DNA of 64,000 nucleotides from Labrenzia sp. THAF82 (GTDB lineage Bacteria; Pseudomonadota; Alphaproteobacteria; Rhizobiales; Stappiaceae): positions 2,074,501 through 2,138,500 of the forward strand of contig NZ_CP045354.1 in assembly GCF_009363435.1 (NCBI RefSeq), written 5' to 3'. Position 1 is the stretch's first letter; every line of letters starts with the position of its first letter. Below are positions 35,701 to 43,906 of this stretch, piece after piece. The position numbers and the translations under genes were made by a program. The notes beneath the pieces are model-generated. The model was not told where the DNA came from. It made no database searches and worked only from the letters and a program-made list of their open reading frames with translations.

Positions 35701-35840
35701 TCTGAAAGGGCCTCGAAACCGTCCAAAAGAATGCTGGACGACGGCTGGTCGCCACCCGTCCCTTGGAGGGAGGCGGCAGGTGACCCCAGATCCGAAACAG
35801 GTTCATTTTCAACGATATCGTTTGAACTGTCTGCAGTCAT
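32751..35840 (-). CDS. Soluble multi-PAS hybrid histidine kinase
   Basis: A protein of about 1029 residues with no membrane helix. It contains about five PAS-like domains in series (roughly 40-150, 160-280, 285-400, 405-530 and 540-645). HisKA follows with phospho-accepting His676 (GELLAGVAHELNNPLSVISG), then HATPase (VFSNLITNAKQA, DNGPGIP, GTGVGLAFSHR) and a C-terminal receiver with Asp955 (DAILCDYKMPG). I take the ATG at 35840, with AAGG 8 nt upstream, over the GTG 9 bp earlier. The PAS array points to a cytoplasmic signal such as redox, oxygen or a ligand. It is translated just before the OmpR-type regulator. Confidence 0.9.
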   Translation of the reverse strand: MTADSSNDIVENEPVSDLGSPAASLQGTGGDQPSSSILLDGFEALSEGVALWDRTWRLISSNAVFRERVFENDTRLFSVHRDFQEIFTDLVDHNCFDIPTDTDPSQFANDLQEKMASDGNAYLRHRDGRVLQATSSETKQGNFLTELREVTRPHSQDKIGEHVLLEAIEAFDEGFVLYDRDRRLVYANSQYANMLGPHKDVLKPGTPMSEVIQRAMSDGHVTIIRGPTGGPAQIFQTLDELGTLKIDIKVADGTYRVITLTRLKGGGVVATVLDITERFKAERLFTDVVARLPVGVAIESADGRFTHCNEAFAAPFQLSVDEILALSDEQRIEILAHHIATVKGQPVGNDAAAHFSRAAQEQRQTLASMEVSFKDGRHFFVERAVTQDDGRVIVVTDTTALIEAEELSLSVLNDAIQSLDEGLVLYDADLNFSMANREWHRMFFSNIPAPEIGENVVSIMRRLFKADVMCIPEGLEEASYVEELENTIRTYEKKITLKLANGATLLASAHKTELNGYLVSFMDVTEQLRAEEEQRESDMLLRKIVEACPANFLVSRVDDGKIIYCPPASRERFGNIQTTLSFFLKPEDREAYLRALLPTGQLDDYRVQFRRADGSIMEGLTAARVTDYKGEDVIVSSTRDISDQLAMQAELERQRELVHQNEKLSALGELLAGVAHELNNPLSVISGYAQMLQGKISDPIQAGRVDLICQSAERATKIVRTFLSMARRRPARVELCSVNDVLATVLEVSSYGLTSSGTILTSTLDQSVPPVSGDFDQLAQVFSNLITNAKQAVQPLGHAGKLSVRTRFEAGSKRVVVDVEDNGPGIPPHLQKRIFEPFFTTKDVGKGTGVGLAFSHRIVANHDGKLVLKSAPGKGTRFSVKLPAVTDQAEANKARVKEEVAPGNFSVLIVEDDVGVAQLLYDILKEEGYNVTKGVSPREALRKAEAQSYDAILCDYKMPGINGAEFFYALEVIAPEAAQRVGFVTGDTMSDKIQRFFSSTGCPHIEKPIAKEDLLLLLKQIVEQRKKTT

Positions 35841-35953
35841 ATCCCGCACCTTGTTTCATTTCGTCTGGCATTTGATGCAGCCATCATGGTGCTGCTTGAA
35901 GCTTCGGTGCACTCTAGGACATTGTTTTTGTTTGCATAGGTTTCACCCCGATA

Positions 35954-35985
35954 AAGCAAGAAAGGCGGCGGGTTTTCCCGCCACC
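35954..35985 (-). terminator. Intrinsic terminator after the RTX gene
   Basis: A 9-bp stem, GGTGGCGGG / CCCGCCGCC on the minus strand (one G-T pair), with an AAAA loop, is followed by TTTCTTGCTTT. It lies 22 bp downstream of the RTX gene stop. Confidence 0.88.
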
Positions 35986-36007
35986 TGACATCTTGCAGTA
36001 CCGAAAG

Positions 36008-38038
36008 TTAAATGATGAACACGTCAGACTGGGCATCAAGGTCAAGATGTCCAAGCAAGATGACGGAGACATCTGCGTTTTGACCGGCATCGTCCCGAAT
36101 GTGAACCACCGTTGCATCTCCGATGCCGTCAACGTCGAAAAACGTGTGCTCAAAATAAGCTTCAGCACCTAGGCCGTTTGAGAAACTCGACTGTTCTCCG
36201 AGGAAGTTCGCGCCGCCAAAACCCTCGAAAAAGAGCATGTCACCGCCATCACCGAAATCGAAGATGATGTCCATCGGATTGCCGCCAGCACCACCGCTGT
36301 CACCGGACTGGAAATGGAATGTGTCCCAGCCTGAGCCTCCGAAAAGGCCATCGCCAAAGTTGAAACCCTGGCTGTTGGTTCCGCCACTGATGAAGTCGTT
36401 GCCTTCACCGCCATTTATGAGGTCAATGCCGGCACCTCCGTAAAGACTGTCAGCTCCATCCTCGCCATAAACCAGGTCGTTGCCGTCGCCGCCATATTGC
36501 GTATCGTTGCCGATCCCGCCATACAATTTGTCCCGGTCTTCACCGCCGAACATCTGATCGGCTCCTGACCCGCCATTTATTGTATCTTCTCCTTGCTGCC
36601 CATAGAGGAAGTCGTTGCCGCCGTCGCCATTGACTTCGTCGTCGCCTTCGCCGCCGTAAAGGGAGTCATTGCCCCAACCGCCGTTCAGGACGTCGGCACC
36701 ATTCTGACCCCACAGGATGTCGTTGCCGTTGGCGCCCGACATCACGTCATCGTCATTCCCGCCCTGCATGGCATCAGCGCCAATTCCGCCATACATGGTG
36801 TCGGCGCCGTCGCCACCCCACATCAGATCGTTGCCGGAACCACCGTTCAGATTGTCATCGCCGTCTTCACCATAAAGCCGGTCGATACCGCTGCCGCCGA
36901 AAAGGGTGTCGTTTCCTTCTTCGCCGAAAAGGGTATCGTTTCCGGATTCGCCGTAGAGGGTGTCGTCGTCCCGGCCACCGCGGAGAGTGTCGTTGTCGCT
37001 ACCGCCGTAGAGAATGTCGTCTCCAAAGTCGCCATAGATCAGATCCTCACCGTTGCCGCCGTAAAGTCTGTCGTCACCAGTGCCACCACTGATCACGTCA
37101 TCGCCGTCCTGACCATAGACGCGGTCATTGTGCCGGTTTCCGTAGAGGCGATCGTTTCCATGACCGCCATAGAGGAGATCATCGTCATTTCCGCCATAAA
37201 GATAATCGTCACCGTGGCCACCGTTCAGCAGGTCGTTTCCGCCGTCGCCTTCCAGAGTGTCGTTGCCGGTTCCGCCGAGAAGTTCATCATCGCCGCGCCA
37301 GCCTGACAGGTAGTCATCACCGGTGCCGCCATTGAGGGTGTCGTTACCATCATGACCGTAAAGTTTGTCGTCGCCGCTATCGCCGTTAAGTCGGTCTGCG
37401 CCTTCTCCGCCATAAATGTAGTCGTTGTCGCTGCCACCGTAAGCAACATCGTTGCCGCCGTTGAGCCAGAGATTGTCGACGCCACCGAGACCGTAGGCAA
37501 TGTCGATGCCATCGCCACCGGCATAAAAATCGTCACTATACCAGTCGATCCAAATGGTTTGATCCAGCGGCTGGAAATCTCCAGCCTCAAAACTGGGATT
37601 CGGCGGAAAAGGTTCAAACTGGTTGGCTGCGCCCAGTTTTTTCAGGTTTGAACTTAAATTTGACTGAAGGCGAGACATCGCGCTGGCAAAGTCCGATTCC
37701 AGTTCGGCAATGACGTTCCAGTTTGCAGACTCTTGATCGTCAGCTTGAGAATTGGCCAATCCAAGTTGCTTGAGATTGTTTTGCAAGCGGCCACGCATTG
37801 CGATTGGTTCCTGACCACCTTCGCTCTCGAACTCGACATCGATGATTTGGCTTTCACGCCCGGTGCGTCGGCCATTATCGTCGCTGAAAATGGTGTCACG
37901 TCCTTGCGTTTCTGAGATGAATTCCTCAGTTTCGCTGGCTTTGGCACCCTCTCTGAGGTTCTCAGAAGGTCGCAATAGTTCAAATTTACCGGTATTGGCA
38001 GGAGATGTGTTTGCTCGGCCAGTTAGCCTGGTAGACAT
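36008..38038 (-). CDS. RTX calcium-binding repeat protein, probably type I secreted
   Basis: A 676-residue acidic protein. Residues about 170-560 are dense GGxGxDxLx nonapeptides (for example LYGGHGNDRLYGNRHNDRVY), which form calcium beta-rolls outside the cell. There is no N-terminal signal peptide. The C-terminal 110 residues (IFDFGDGGDMLFFEGFGG to DLDAQSDVFII) fit an uncleaved type I secretion signal. The N-terminal 160 residues contain two copies of a RLQxNLxxLGxAN-like helix (about 84-96 and 123-139). No enzymatic domain is visible, so it may be structural or adhesive. No type I exporter is encoded nearby. Confidence 0.92.
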   Translation of the reverse strand: MSTRLTGRANTSPANTGKFELLRPSENLREGAKASETEEFISETQGRDTIFSDDNGRRTGRESQIIDVEFESEGGQEPIAMRGRLQNNLKQLGLANSQADDQESANWNVIAELESDFASAMSRLQSNLSSNLKKLGAANQFEPFPPNPSFEAGDFQPLDQTIWIDWYSDDFYAGGDGIDIAYGLGGVDNLWLNGGNDVAYGGSDNDYIYGGEGADRLNGDSGDDKLYGHDGNDTLNGGTGDDYLSGWRGDDELLGGTGNDTLEGDGGNDLLNGGHGDDYLYGGNDDDLLYGGHGNDRLYGNRHNDRVYGQDGDDVISGGTGDDRLYGGNGEDLIYGDFGDDILYGGSDNDTLRGGRDDDTLYGESGNDTLFGEEGNDTLFGGSGIDRLYGEDGDDNLNGGSGNDLMWGGDGADTMYGGIGADAMQGGNDDDVMSGANGNDILWGQNGADVLNGGWGNDSLYGGEGDDEVNGDGGNDFLYGQQGEDTINGGSGADQMFGGEDRDKLYGGIGNDTQYGGDGNDLVYGEDGADSLYGGAGIDLINGGEGNDFISGGTNSQGFNFGDGLFGGSGWDTFHFQSGDSGGAGGNPMDIIFDFGDGGDMLFFEGFGGANFLGEQSSFSNGLGAEAYFEHTFFDVDGIGDATVVHIRDDAGQNADVSVILLGHLDLDAQSDVFII

Positions 38039-38316
38039 TTCAATATTCCTTCAAATGTATGCAGATCTGTTGCTGCTTTGGGTTCAAACTGTCCTGCCCA
38101 GTTCCGCTTTGAATTCGATAGCGGAGCAGCCATCTTCAGCGCTGGATGTATCTGCTGGATGTTTGGATGAAGGAAGAAACGTCTTAATTGTAAGCCACGT
38201 ATCAGCAGCTGTTTCACACTTGATACAAATGATACTTTTCGACAGGCGCAGATTTGAGATGGCTTCGCGAGCTCAACTCGTCGGACAACCTGTGTCCGGA
38301 TTAGACCTGCGTTCAA

Positions 38317-38694
38317 TCAGCGATCTAAACCAGTCTTATCTTGTCGCTCTGGTTTCAATGCTCTGATGCTGCTGGCTGGGCCCATGTGCAGCCGCACGGC
38401 CTTTGGAACGCCGAGAAAATCATAGAATGCACGATGCTGCCGAAGGCCACAAAGTTCTCTCTGAATGGTGACGTGCCAGAGCGCTTCACTTGCCTCAGCA
38501 AGTTTTGCATGCCGGTCTTCCGGTGAACGGTCAAGGTCTGCTTCGGCCTTCTTCAATAAATCGAGGGCGGCCTCCAGCTTCTTGTTCAAGCGGGAGAGGG
38601 TTGATGCCTTTTCGTTCAGAATCTCTTGCTCAAGTGCCGCCGCCAACGGGTCCTTGTCGGACATCAATGTCTGTCTCGGCGGTCGAACACTCAT
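38317..38694 (-). CDS. Small DUF6665-like helical protein
   Basis: A 125-residue protein with a helical core: EQEILNEKASTLSRLNKKLE followed by ALWHVTIQRELCGLRQHRAF and YDFLGVPKAVRLHMG. The pattern EILNEKASxLxRL with IQRELCGLRxH matches my recollection of the alphaproteobacterial DUF6665 family; function unknown. It may start at the internal Met11 instead. It lies between the MFS gene and the RTX gene, on the same strand as both, with no clear link to either. Confidence 0.6.
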   Translation of the reverse strand: MSVRPPRQTLMSDKDPLAAALEQEILNEKASTLSRLNKKLEAALDLLKKAEADLDRSPEDRHAKLAEASEALWHVTIQRELCGLRQHRAFYDFLGVPKAVRLHMGPASSIRALKPERQDKTGLDR

Positions 38695-38730
38695 CTTGCT
38701 GGTTCCATCTGCAGGCTTCTTCCAGGAAAG

Positions 38731-40119
38731 TCACACAGGGGATTTGTTCAGGGCAAGGTCTTTTTCGAACCAGAGAAGCCCGATGAGGGCAAGAAGTTTC
38801 AAAACGCAAGGAACACCGGCATAGGTGACACTGAGGAGGAAACCGAGTTCAGGTGTCATGGTGCCGCCCGGCTGGTATCCCGCCAGTCCAAGAAGAGGCA
38901 GCGCCAGGCCGGTCGCGACCGCAAGTGCGCCCTTTGACTGAAACGCCATGACCGAGAACAGTCTGGAGGCATCGGCCTGCCGGTTGTCTTCGTCGATATG
39001 ATCAGCCAGGATTGCTGGTGGTAGAGCAAGATCGGCACCGAGAGCCAATCCTGACAATGCGCATACGAGGGCGTAAGCTGTGATGTCACCCGGCTGCAAA
39101 AGAGCTGCCCAGCAGAAAGTCAGGATTGCCGCCCCGAGTGAACACTGCCAGGCGCGCATTTTTCCAAGACGGGCTGCGAACCATGTCCAGATCGGCATGG
39201 ACAGCGCACCAGCAAGGAAATAAATCAGCAAAAACAAACCTGTAAAGGACTCTGCTTCCAGACGGTCCCGAATGAAAAATAGCACCAGAACAGCTGGAAT
39301 AGCGCTGGCGAATGTGTTCAGGAAGACCATGCCAAAAAACAGCGCCCGCCAACGATCGCCGATCAATTTCAGCCATCCGGTTCCACGGACATTTGGCGGC
39401 GGCTCGTTGACGGGCGTTTGCCGCATCCAGCGCAAAAGGAGCCAAAGGGCGATTGCCAGGAATGGCAGATAGACCAGCGACAGCCAGTGAAAGGCGGCCT
39501 CCTTGCCGCTGAGACCTGCCAAAAGCGGCGGAGCAACCGACGCGGCCAGCAAACCGAGCAGCCCGACAGCTTCCCGGCTGGCAGTTACTCTGGTGCGGTC
39601 CCGGCTATGGGTTCGCCACAGGCCGCCAAGCGTCTGGAAATTGATCGACACAACAGAAAAACCGGTAGTGCACAGCAAGACTGAAACGGCAAACCACAGC
39701 AAGGGGATCTGTTCCATAGGATGAAACAGCATCCAGAAACCGGCACCCAGCAGTACCGCACCTGCACCAAGGATCACTCCGCGGCGATGATGGAACCTGT
39801 CGCTGAGGCTGCCGATCAAGGGGTCCTGAATCGCATCGAACAAACGAAGACCGAGTAGAACAGCACCAAGCGCGGCGATAGGCTGTCCAAGCGTTACCGC
39901 GTAAAAGTCTGGAGCATGCAGGTAGATTGGCAACCCGGCGAAGGCCAGGGGAAAGGCCATCGCGCTATAGATAGCCAGTCCTGAGATTGTTACAGGTGCA
40001 GTTCCGGCCTGAAAAGAAGACCCTTGAGTGCCTTGCGCGCCTTCAGCTTGAAGATCTGTTCCAGGCGAAGCTGCGGTATCCATGGATGCGTGCTGTGAGT
40101 GATCAGTGTCTGCCGTCAC
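38731..40119 (-). CDS. MFS transporter of the GPH (MelB-like) family
   Basis: A 462-residue inner-membrane carrier with about 12 helices. The GPH cation-symporter signs are LRLFDAIQDPLIGSLSDRFH in the first half, FQTLGGLWRTHSRDRTRVTA, and the mid loop before SFTGLFLLIYFLAGALSMPI. The N-terminal 45 residues are polar. Its start overlaps the stop of the chalcone-isomerase-like gene by 4 bp, so both proteins come from one transcript. GPH members carry sugars or other solutes with cations; here a lipid-related solute is possible from context only. Confidence 0.87.
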   Translation of the reverse strand: MTADTDHSQHASMDTAASPGTDLQAEGAQGTQGSSFQAGTAPVTISGLAIYSAMAFPLAFAGLPIYLHAPDFYAVTLGQPIAALGAVLLGLRLFDAIQDPLIGSLSDRFHHRRGVILGAGAVLLGAGFWMLFHPMEQIPLLWFAVSVLLCTTGFSVVSINFQTLGGLWRTHSRDRTRVTASREAVGLLGLLAASVAPPLLAGLSGKEAAFHWLSLVYLPFLAIALWLLLRWMRQTPVNEPPPNVRGTGWLKLIGDRWRALFFGMVFLNTFASAIPAVLVLFFIRDRLEAESFTGLFLLIYFLAGALSMPIWTWFAARLGKMRAWQCSLGAAILTFCWAALLQPGDITAYALVCALSGLALGADLALPPAILADHIDEDNRQADASRLFSVMAFQSKGALAVATGLALPLLGLAGYQPGGTMTPELGFLLSVTYAGVPCVLKLLALIGLLWFEKDLALNKSPV

Positions 40120-40679
40120 GAACCGCCGCCGACAAGCTTGGCGCGCAATTGCGGATTGCGTGTGCTGTTACCGAGCCAAATCGAGAAGAACTTGTTTGTG
40201 AAGGCCGCGTCGTTGATCGAGCCCAGTTTGCGGTTGCCAAGGTAAAAGATGGTACTTCCTTTTGCCGTGCGTACCCCAATGATTGATTGACCGGAGGAAA
40301 CATTCGGGAAGATCGATTGCATCTGCTTGGTCCAGCTGTCCAATTGCTGCTTTGACACGCCGCCCTGACGTTTGATTTCCTTAACAGAGCTTGACGTGAT
40401 GTCTTTGCCTTTGAAATTCCGAAGGTAGGTGAGTTTCAGAGCGAAGGGAGTTGACGGTCGGTAACTGCCGCCTGGGGCGTAAAGTTCCGCATCGAAGACC
40501 TTGAACCCCAGATAAGTCATTCGTCCCTTGCCCACCAGCTCGGCAGATGGGACAGATCTGGCAGCAGCCCCGAGGTCGGCCCGCGCGGTATCCGGCATAA
40601 CAAGAGCAAAGGCGAGCAGCAGGCCGAACAGAGCCGTTGCCGGCCAGCGAGATACTTTTGTGGTGAGACGCCGGGTCAT
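40116..40679 (-). CDS. Exported chalcone-isomerase-fold protein
   Basis: A 187-residue protein with a signal peptide (ATALFGLLLAFALVMPDTARA, shown here as the cleavage region near TARADLG). The mature part has the bacterial chalcone-isomerase-like pattern: LVGKGRMTYLGFKVFDAELY, FALKLTYLRNFKGKDI, and a C-terminal FFSIWLGNSTRNPQLRAKL. Bacteria lack flavonoid pathways; CHI-fold homologues bind fatty acids or act in lipid-linked operons. It overlaps the MFS gene by 4 bp. Confidence 0.85.
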   Translation of the reverse strand: MTRRLTTKVSRWPATALFGLLLAFALVMPDTARADLGAAARSVPSAELVGKGRMTYLGFKVFDAELYAPGGSYRPSTPFALKLTYLRNFKGKDITSSSVKEIKRQGGVSKQQLDSWTKQMQSIFPNVSSGQSIIGVRTAKGSTIFYLGNRKLGSINDAAFTNKFFSIWLGNSTRNPQLRAKLVGGGS

Positions 40680-41057
40680 GTTCTTTCCTCCAGACGGCAG
40701 TTCTGCCTTGAGTGACTGGACTGCCTACGAGTGAGAACGGTTGCTAGATTTGCAAAAATGAACTGCCGACTTCACGCGTTCGTGAATTTTGCGCTCAAGA
40801 GCCCGTTGAACTGTTCCGCATTTAGCGAATCTGGAACAATTATTTGCCTCTCATGTTTTCTTCGATTTCGCGATGCACTATACTGTCTTCCAGAGACAGG
40901 CTGCTTCCTTTTGGTAACCTGCGGCAGATGCTGCGGTTATCAGCAAGGAAATATTAGCAAGTCGACGATACGCCGATATGAATATTTTGGCGGTACTTCC
41001 AAAGAGACAGTCAAAACAATGCGTCCGGAGAATACGGCGGCAGCTTAGGCCAGTGCG
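40680..41057. other. 378-bp divergent region between CHI-like gene and clpS2
   Basis: The gap holds promoters for both flanking genes. An inverted repeat TGTTCC / GGAACA separated by 15 nt lies at about 40812-40838. No credible open frame or RNA gene was seen; a 105-codon frame at 40731-41048 has cysteine-rich non-coding composition. Confidence 0.45.
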
Positions 41058-41354
41058 ATGAGTGAGATTGACCTAAAACCGAAACAAAAGACCAAGGTTC
41101 AGCGGCCAAAGCTTTATAAGGTCGTGCTGGTGAATGACGATTACACCCCGCGTGAATTTGTGGTGCTGATTTTGAAGGCCGAATTTCGGCTGGATATGGC
41201 GCAGGCTGAGGTGGTGATGATGACGGCCCATCAAAAAGGGGCCTGTGTTGTTTCGGTCTATCCGAAAGATGTAGCGGAGACGAAGGCGACGCGTGCGATT
41301 GATGCAGCAGGGCAACTTGGTTATCCGCTGCAGTTCACGGTCGAACCCGAATAG
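41058..41354 (+). CDS. clpS2: ClpS2-type ATP-dependent protease adaptor
   Basis: A 98-residue adaptor that delivers N-degron substrates to ClpAP. It has the short basic N-terminal arm (KPKQKTKVQRPKLYK), the core VVLVNDDYTPREFVVLILKA with the binding-pocket Asn-Asp-Asp, the MMTAHQKGACVV segment with the pocket His, and the ETKATRAIDAA helix. The sequence (DLKPKxKTK start, FxxEPE end) fits ClpS2, the second adaptor of alphaproteobacteria, rather than ClpS1. Consistent with that, clpA is not adjacent. The gene stands alone. Confidence 0.9.
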   Translation: MSEIDLKPKQKTKVQRPKLYKVVLVNDDYTPREFVVLILKAEFRLDMAQAEVVMMTAHQKGACVVSVYPKDVAETKATRAIDAAGQLGYPLQFTVEPE

Positions 41355-41452
41355 TTTTAGTTTTCTCAGTCTCTGGTGTCTCACGACGCAATACGCGATT
41401 TCCACGGAACCGACTGGAATGCGAGTAAGGTCATCGGAGACAGGTCTGGTCG

Positions 41453-41989
41453 TCAGTTGTCCGACGCCGGCGGATCAAGCATGTCCTCAAAGAACCAGGC
41501 TGTGAGTTCGTTTCGACTGGAAACACCCGCCTTCCGGTAAACAGACGAGGCCTGTTGGCGAACGGTCTTTTCTCGCGTCTGACGAAGTCCTGCTATTTCT
41601 CGGAAGGACAATCCCTTCAACATGCCGATGACAACATCCTGTTCGCTGCCGGTCAGGTTCCAGGCGTCAAACTGTTTCTGCATCACGGCGCGGTATTGCC
41701 CTGCAAGTTCAGGGGATCTTGAATCAAGCCGGGCAAGTTGACCGCGCGCCTTTTGGAGTTGTCCACCAAGATCCTTCAAAGCGTTTTGCTGTGCGCGGCG
41801 ATCAATAACAAATCCCGCCAGCACCAATGCGCTCACGGCCAGCCTTGCAATGTCGTCAGCCATTGAGTGCAAGGTTTCTCCACTCATGAATTCTGAGACA
41901 ATTTCAATAATGCTGGTGCCAAAAACAATGAGCACGAAGACAGCAAACAGTGTTTGCCAGTGGCGAAATGGCCCTGACGGGTCGATCAT
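41453..41989 (-). CDS. Membrane-anchored LuxR-type regulator
   Basis: A 178-residue protein, taking the ATG at 41989 (AGGAA 7 nt upstream). It has two membrane helices (about 13-31 and 47-62), a short cytoplasmic coiled region (64-90), and a C-terminal GerE/LuxR helix-turn-helix (about 112-165) with LTGSEQDVVIGMLKGLSFRE and TREKTVRQQASSVYRKAGVS. No receiver or ligand domain is present, so the sensing part must be the membrane region or the 15-residue loop between the helices. It is divergent from the multicopper oxidase (219 bp between starts), a likely target. Confidence 0.83.
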   Translation of the reverse strand: MIDPSGPFRHWQTLFAVFVLIVFGTSIIEIVSEFMSGETLHSMADDIARLAVSALVLAGFVIDRRAQQNALKDLGGQLQKARGQLARLDSRSPELAGQYRAVMQKQFDAWNLTGSEQDVVIGMLKGLSFREIAGLRQTREKTVRQQASSVYRKAGVSSRNELTAWFFEDMLDPPASDN

Positions 41990-42208
41990 GTATCGTTCCT
42001 TTTCGTTTCCCGAATAGCCATGCACCAGTCGGTCGAAGCGTTAAATTGACCATATGCCGGATGTTTCAGACTGAAAATCGGGCATTTGTCCGATGGATCT
42101 TGGTCCGCTTGTCAATCAGAGATCTGAACAGCTGCTTCCGCATTTGCAATCATCTGCAATGTCGACTTGGCGGCAATCAACGAAGTCTCATGTGATCTGA
42201 GGACAAGC

Positions 42209-43702
42209 ATGCCATTTTCTCTGTCTCGGCGACATTTTATTGCCGGAAGCGTTTCCGCATTCAGCGTCGGTTTTACTTGCCCTGCCTGGTCAAACATGCA
42301 GCCGACGCGATTGCCGATACCTGAACTTGTCGACGGCACCAACGGCGACCCTGTCGATCTGCAAATTCGCACTGGCAAGCGCGCTTTTTTGCCGGGGTTG
42401 GAAACCTCAACGCTCGGGATCAGCCAGGACTATCTGGGTCCGACACTTCGAACGCGCCGGAACAGTGAACTCAATTTGAGTTACACCAATTCCTTGAGCG
42501 AAGGCGTCGCCATTCATGGCCACGGATTGCATGTGCCTGGAATTGTCGATGGAGGGCCGCAGCTTGAAATCGCGCCGGGAGATCAGTGGCAGCCTAGGCT
42601 GTCGATCCTGCAGCCGGCCGCGACCTGCTGGTACCACTCTCATACGCACGGTAAGTCCGGTGAGCAGGTTTATCGTGGCCTGGCTGGCATGATTATCATC
42701 GATGATGAGGAGAGCGATGCAATCGATTTGCCCTCTCGCTATGGCGTCGATGATTTGCCCGTCATTATCCAGGACCGAACGTTCGATGCGCAGGGTCAGT
42801 TCGTATATTCCCTGAACGAGGCCGGGGAAGATGGGTGGTTCGGAGAAACCGTGCTGATCAACGGGGCCATAGCACCATTGGTTGCTGCCGTGCCCGCCGG
42901 TAAGGTGAGGCTTCGGGTGTTGAATGGAGCCAATGCCCGGTTCTACGTCCTTGCATTTGCGGACAACCGAACCTTTTTCAAGATCGGCAGCGACGGTGGT
43001 TTGTTGGCGGAACCGGTCCCCATGACAACAATGGAAATGTCGCCGGGCGAGCGCTGCGAGGTTGTCGTTGATCTATCAGACGGGGCTTCAGCTGAATTGC
43101 TTGTCTTTTTCGAAGATGAGATTGACGCCGAAGAAGAAGGGCTGATCAGCGGCTTGCAAAACATTTTCAGTGAAACCAATGCGCCTTCAACAAATTGGTC
43201 TTTGAAGCTGAATGTCGATCAGGCTCTTGTCGCTCACAAGGCTCCGTTACCCGACGTCCTTGCATCAATTGTCCGGCCCGAAGAGGCCGAGATAGCGAAT
43301 GTCCGCGACTTTGTCCTCGATATGGAGGATGGCGGTGATCATGGAGCGCATGCAGGTCACGCTGCAATGGATATGACCATCAATGGCGCAGCGATGGATA
43401 TGTCCGTCATCAATGAGCGGGTCAAACGAGGTGTCTGGGAACGGTGGCGGGTCCGTTCCAATCAGGGCGCCCACCCGTTTCATGTCCATGGATGTTCGTT
43501 CCTGATCGAGCAGATGGAAGGCTCTGTCACGCCTCCAGATCAGCAAGGTTGGAAGGATACGGTGGTGCTTGATGATGACGACTGGTCCGAGTTTGTCGTG
43601 CGGTTTGATCATCCGGCAACGGAGCAGCACCCGTACATGTATCACTGCCACATTCTGGAACATGAAGACCGCGGCATGATGGGCCAATTCACGGTCACCT
43701 GA
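42209..43702 (+). CDS. Tat-exported multicopper oxidase (CueO-like)
   Basis: A 497-residue periplasmic oxidase. The start at 42209 puts the Tat motif (LSRRHFIAGSVSAFS) at residues 5-19. Copper ligands are present: HGHG at 103-106, WYHSHTHG at 141-148, HPFHVHG and YHCHILEHEDRGMMG near the C-terminus, so both the trinuclear and the type 1 site look complete. A His/Met-rich stretch (HGAHAGHAAMDMTINGAAMD) before the last copper motifs resembles the CueO methionine-rich insert. It probably oxidises Cu(I) or other substrates in copper tolerance. No copper ATPase or chaperone is adjacent. Confidence 0.93.
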   Translation: MPFSLSRRHFIAGSVSAFSVGFTCPAWSNMQPTRLPIPELVDGTNGDPVDLQIRTGKRAFLPGLETSTLGISQDYLGPTLRTRRNSELNLSYTNSLSEGVAIHGHGLHVPGIVDGGPQLEIAPGDQWQPRLSILQPAATCWYHSHTHGKSGEQVYRGLAGMIIIDDEESDAIDLPSRYGVDDLPVIIQDRTFDAQGQFVYSLNEAGEDGWFGETVLINGAIAPLVAAVPAGKVRLRVLNGANARFYVLAFADNRTFFKIGSDGGLLAEPVPMTTMEMSPGERCEVVVDLSDGASAELLVFFEDEIDAEEEGLISGLQNIFSETNAPSTNWSLKLNVDQALVAHKAPLPDVLASIVRPEEAEIANVRDFVLDMEDGGDHGAHAGHAAMDMTINGAAMDMSVINERVKRGVWERWRVRSNQGAHPFHVHGCSFLIEQMEGSVTPPDQQGWKDTVVLDDDDWSEFVVRFDHPATEQHPYMYHCHILEHEDRGMMGQFTVT

Positions 43703-43777
43703 TCAAACGGCCAAGATATATGCGGCACGTTACGTTCCGTGTGTCCCTTTCAGTTTGAAATTCATTCGGCGAATGTT

Positions 43778-43900
43778 GTGAGCAGCGCGACACTTTTGAA
43801 AACGCCGGTCGAACCGCCGTTGTTTGATCCGGCGCTGGTAATTGCTGCCAACAACGGCACACCGATCGCCGTGCTGTTCCCAAAGGGTCGTTGGAGTTGA
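43778..43900 (+). CDS. Possible small protein ahead of the PmtA-like gene
   Basis: A 40-codon frame from a GTG at 43778 to a TGA at 43900, ending 6 bp before the PmtA-like start. It reads as SSATLLKTPVEPPLFDPALV and on to PIAVLFPKGRWS. Codon use looks coding-like and there is no internal stop, but no ribosome site is visible and no family is recognised. It could be a short leader peptide or chance. Confidence 0.25.
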   Translation: MSSATLLKTPVEPPLFDPALVIAANNGTPIAVLFPKGRWS

Positions 43901-43906
43901 TGTTGT

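Noticed and set aside
36593-37306. 237-codon plus-strand frame and the regular short repeats, considered as a gene or a CRISPR array
   Set aside because: The periodicity is that of the 9-residue RTX repeat; there are no unique spacers of constant length and the frame is Val/Ala/Ile repeats.
40731-41048. 105-codon plus-strand frame before clpS2
   Set aside because: Cys/Phe-rich, no domain, occupies the promoter region of clpS2.
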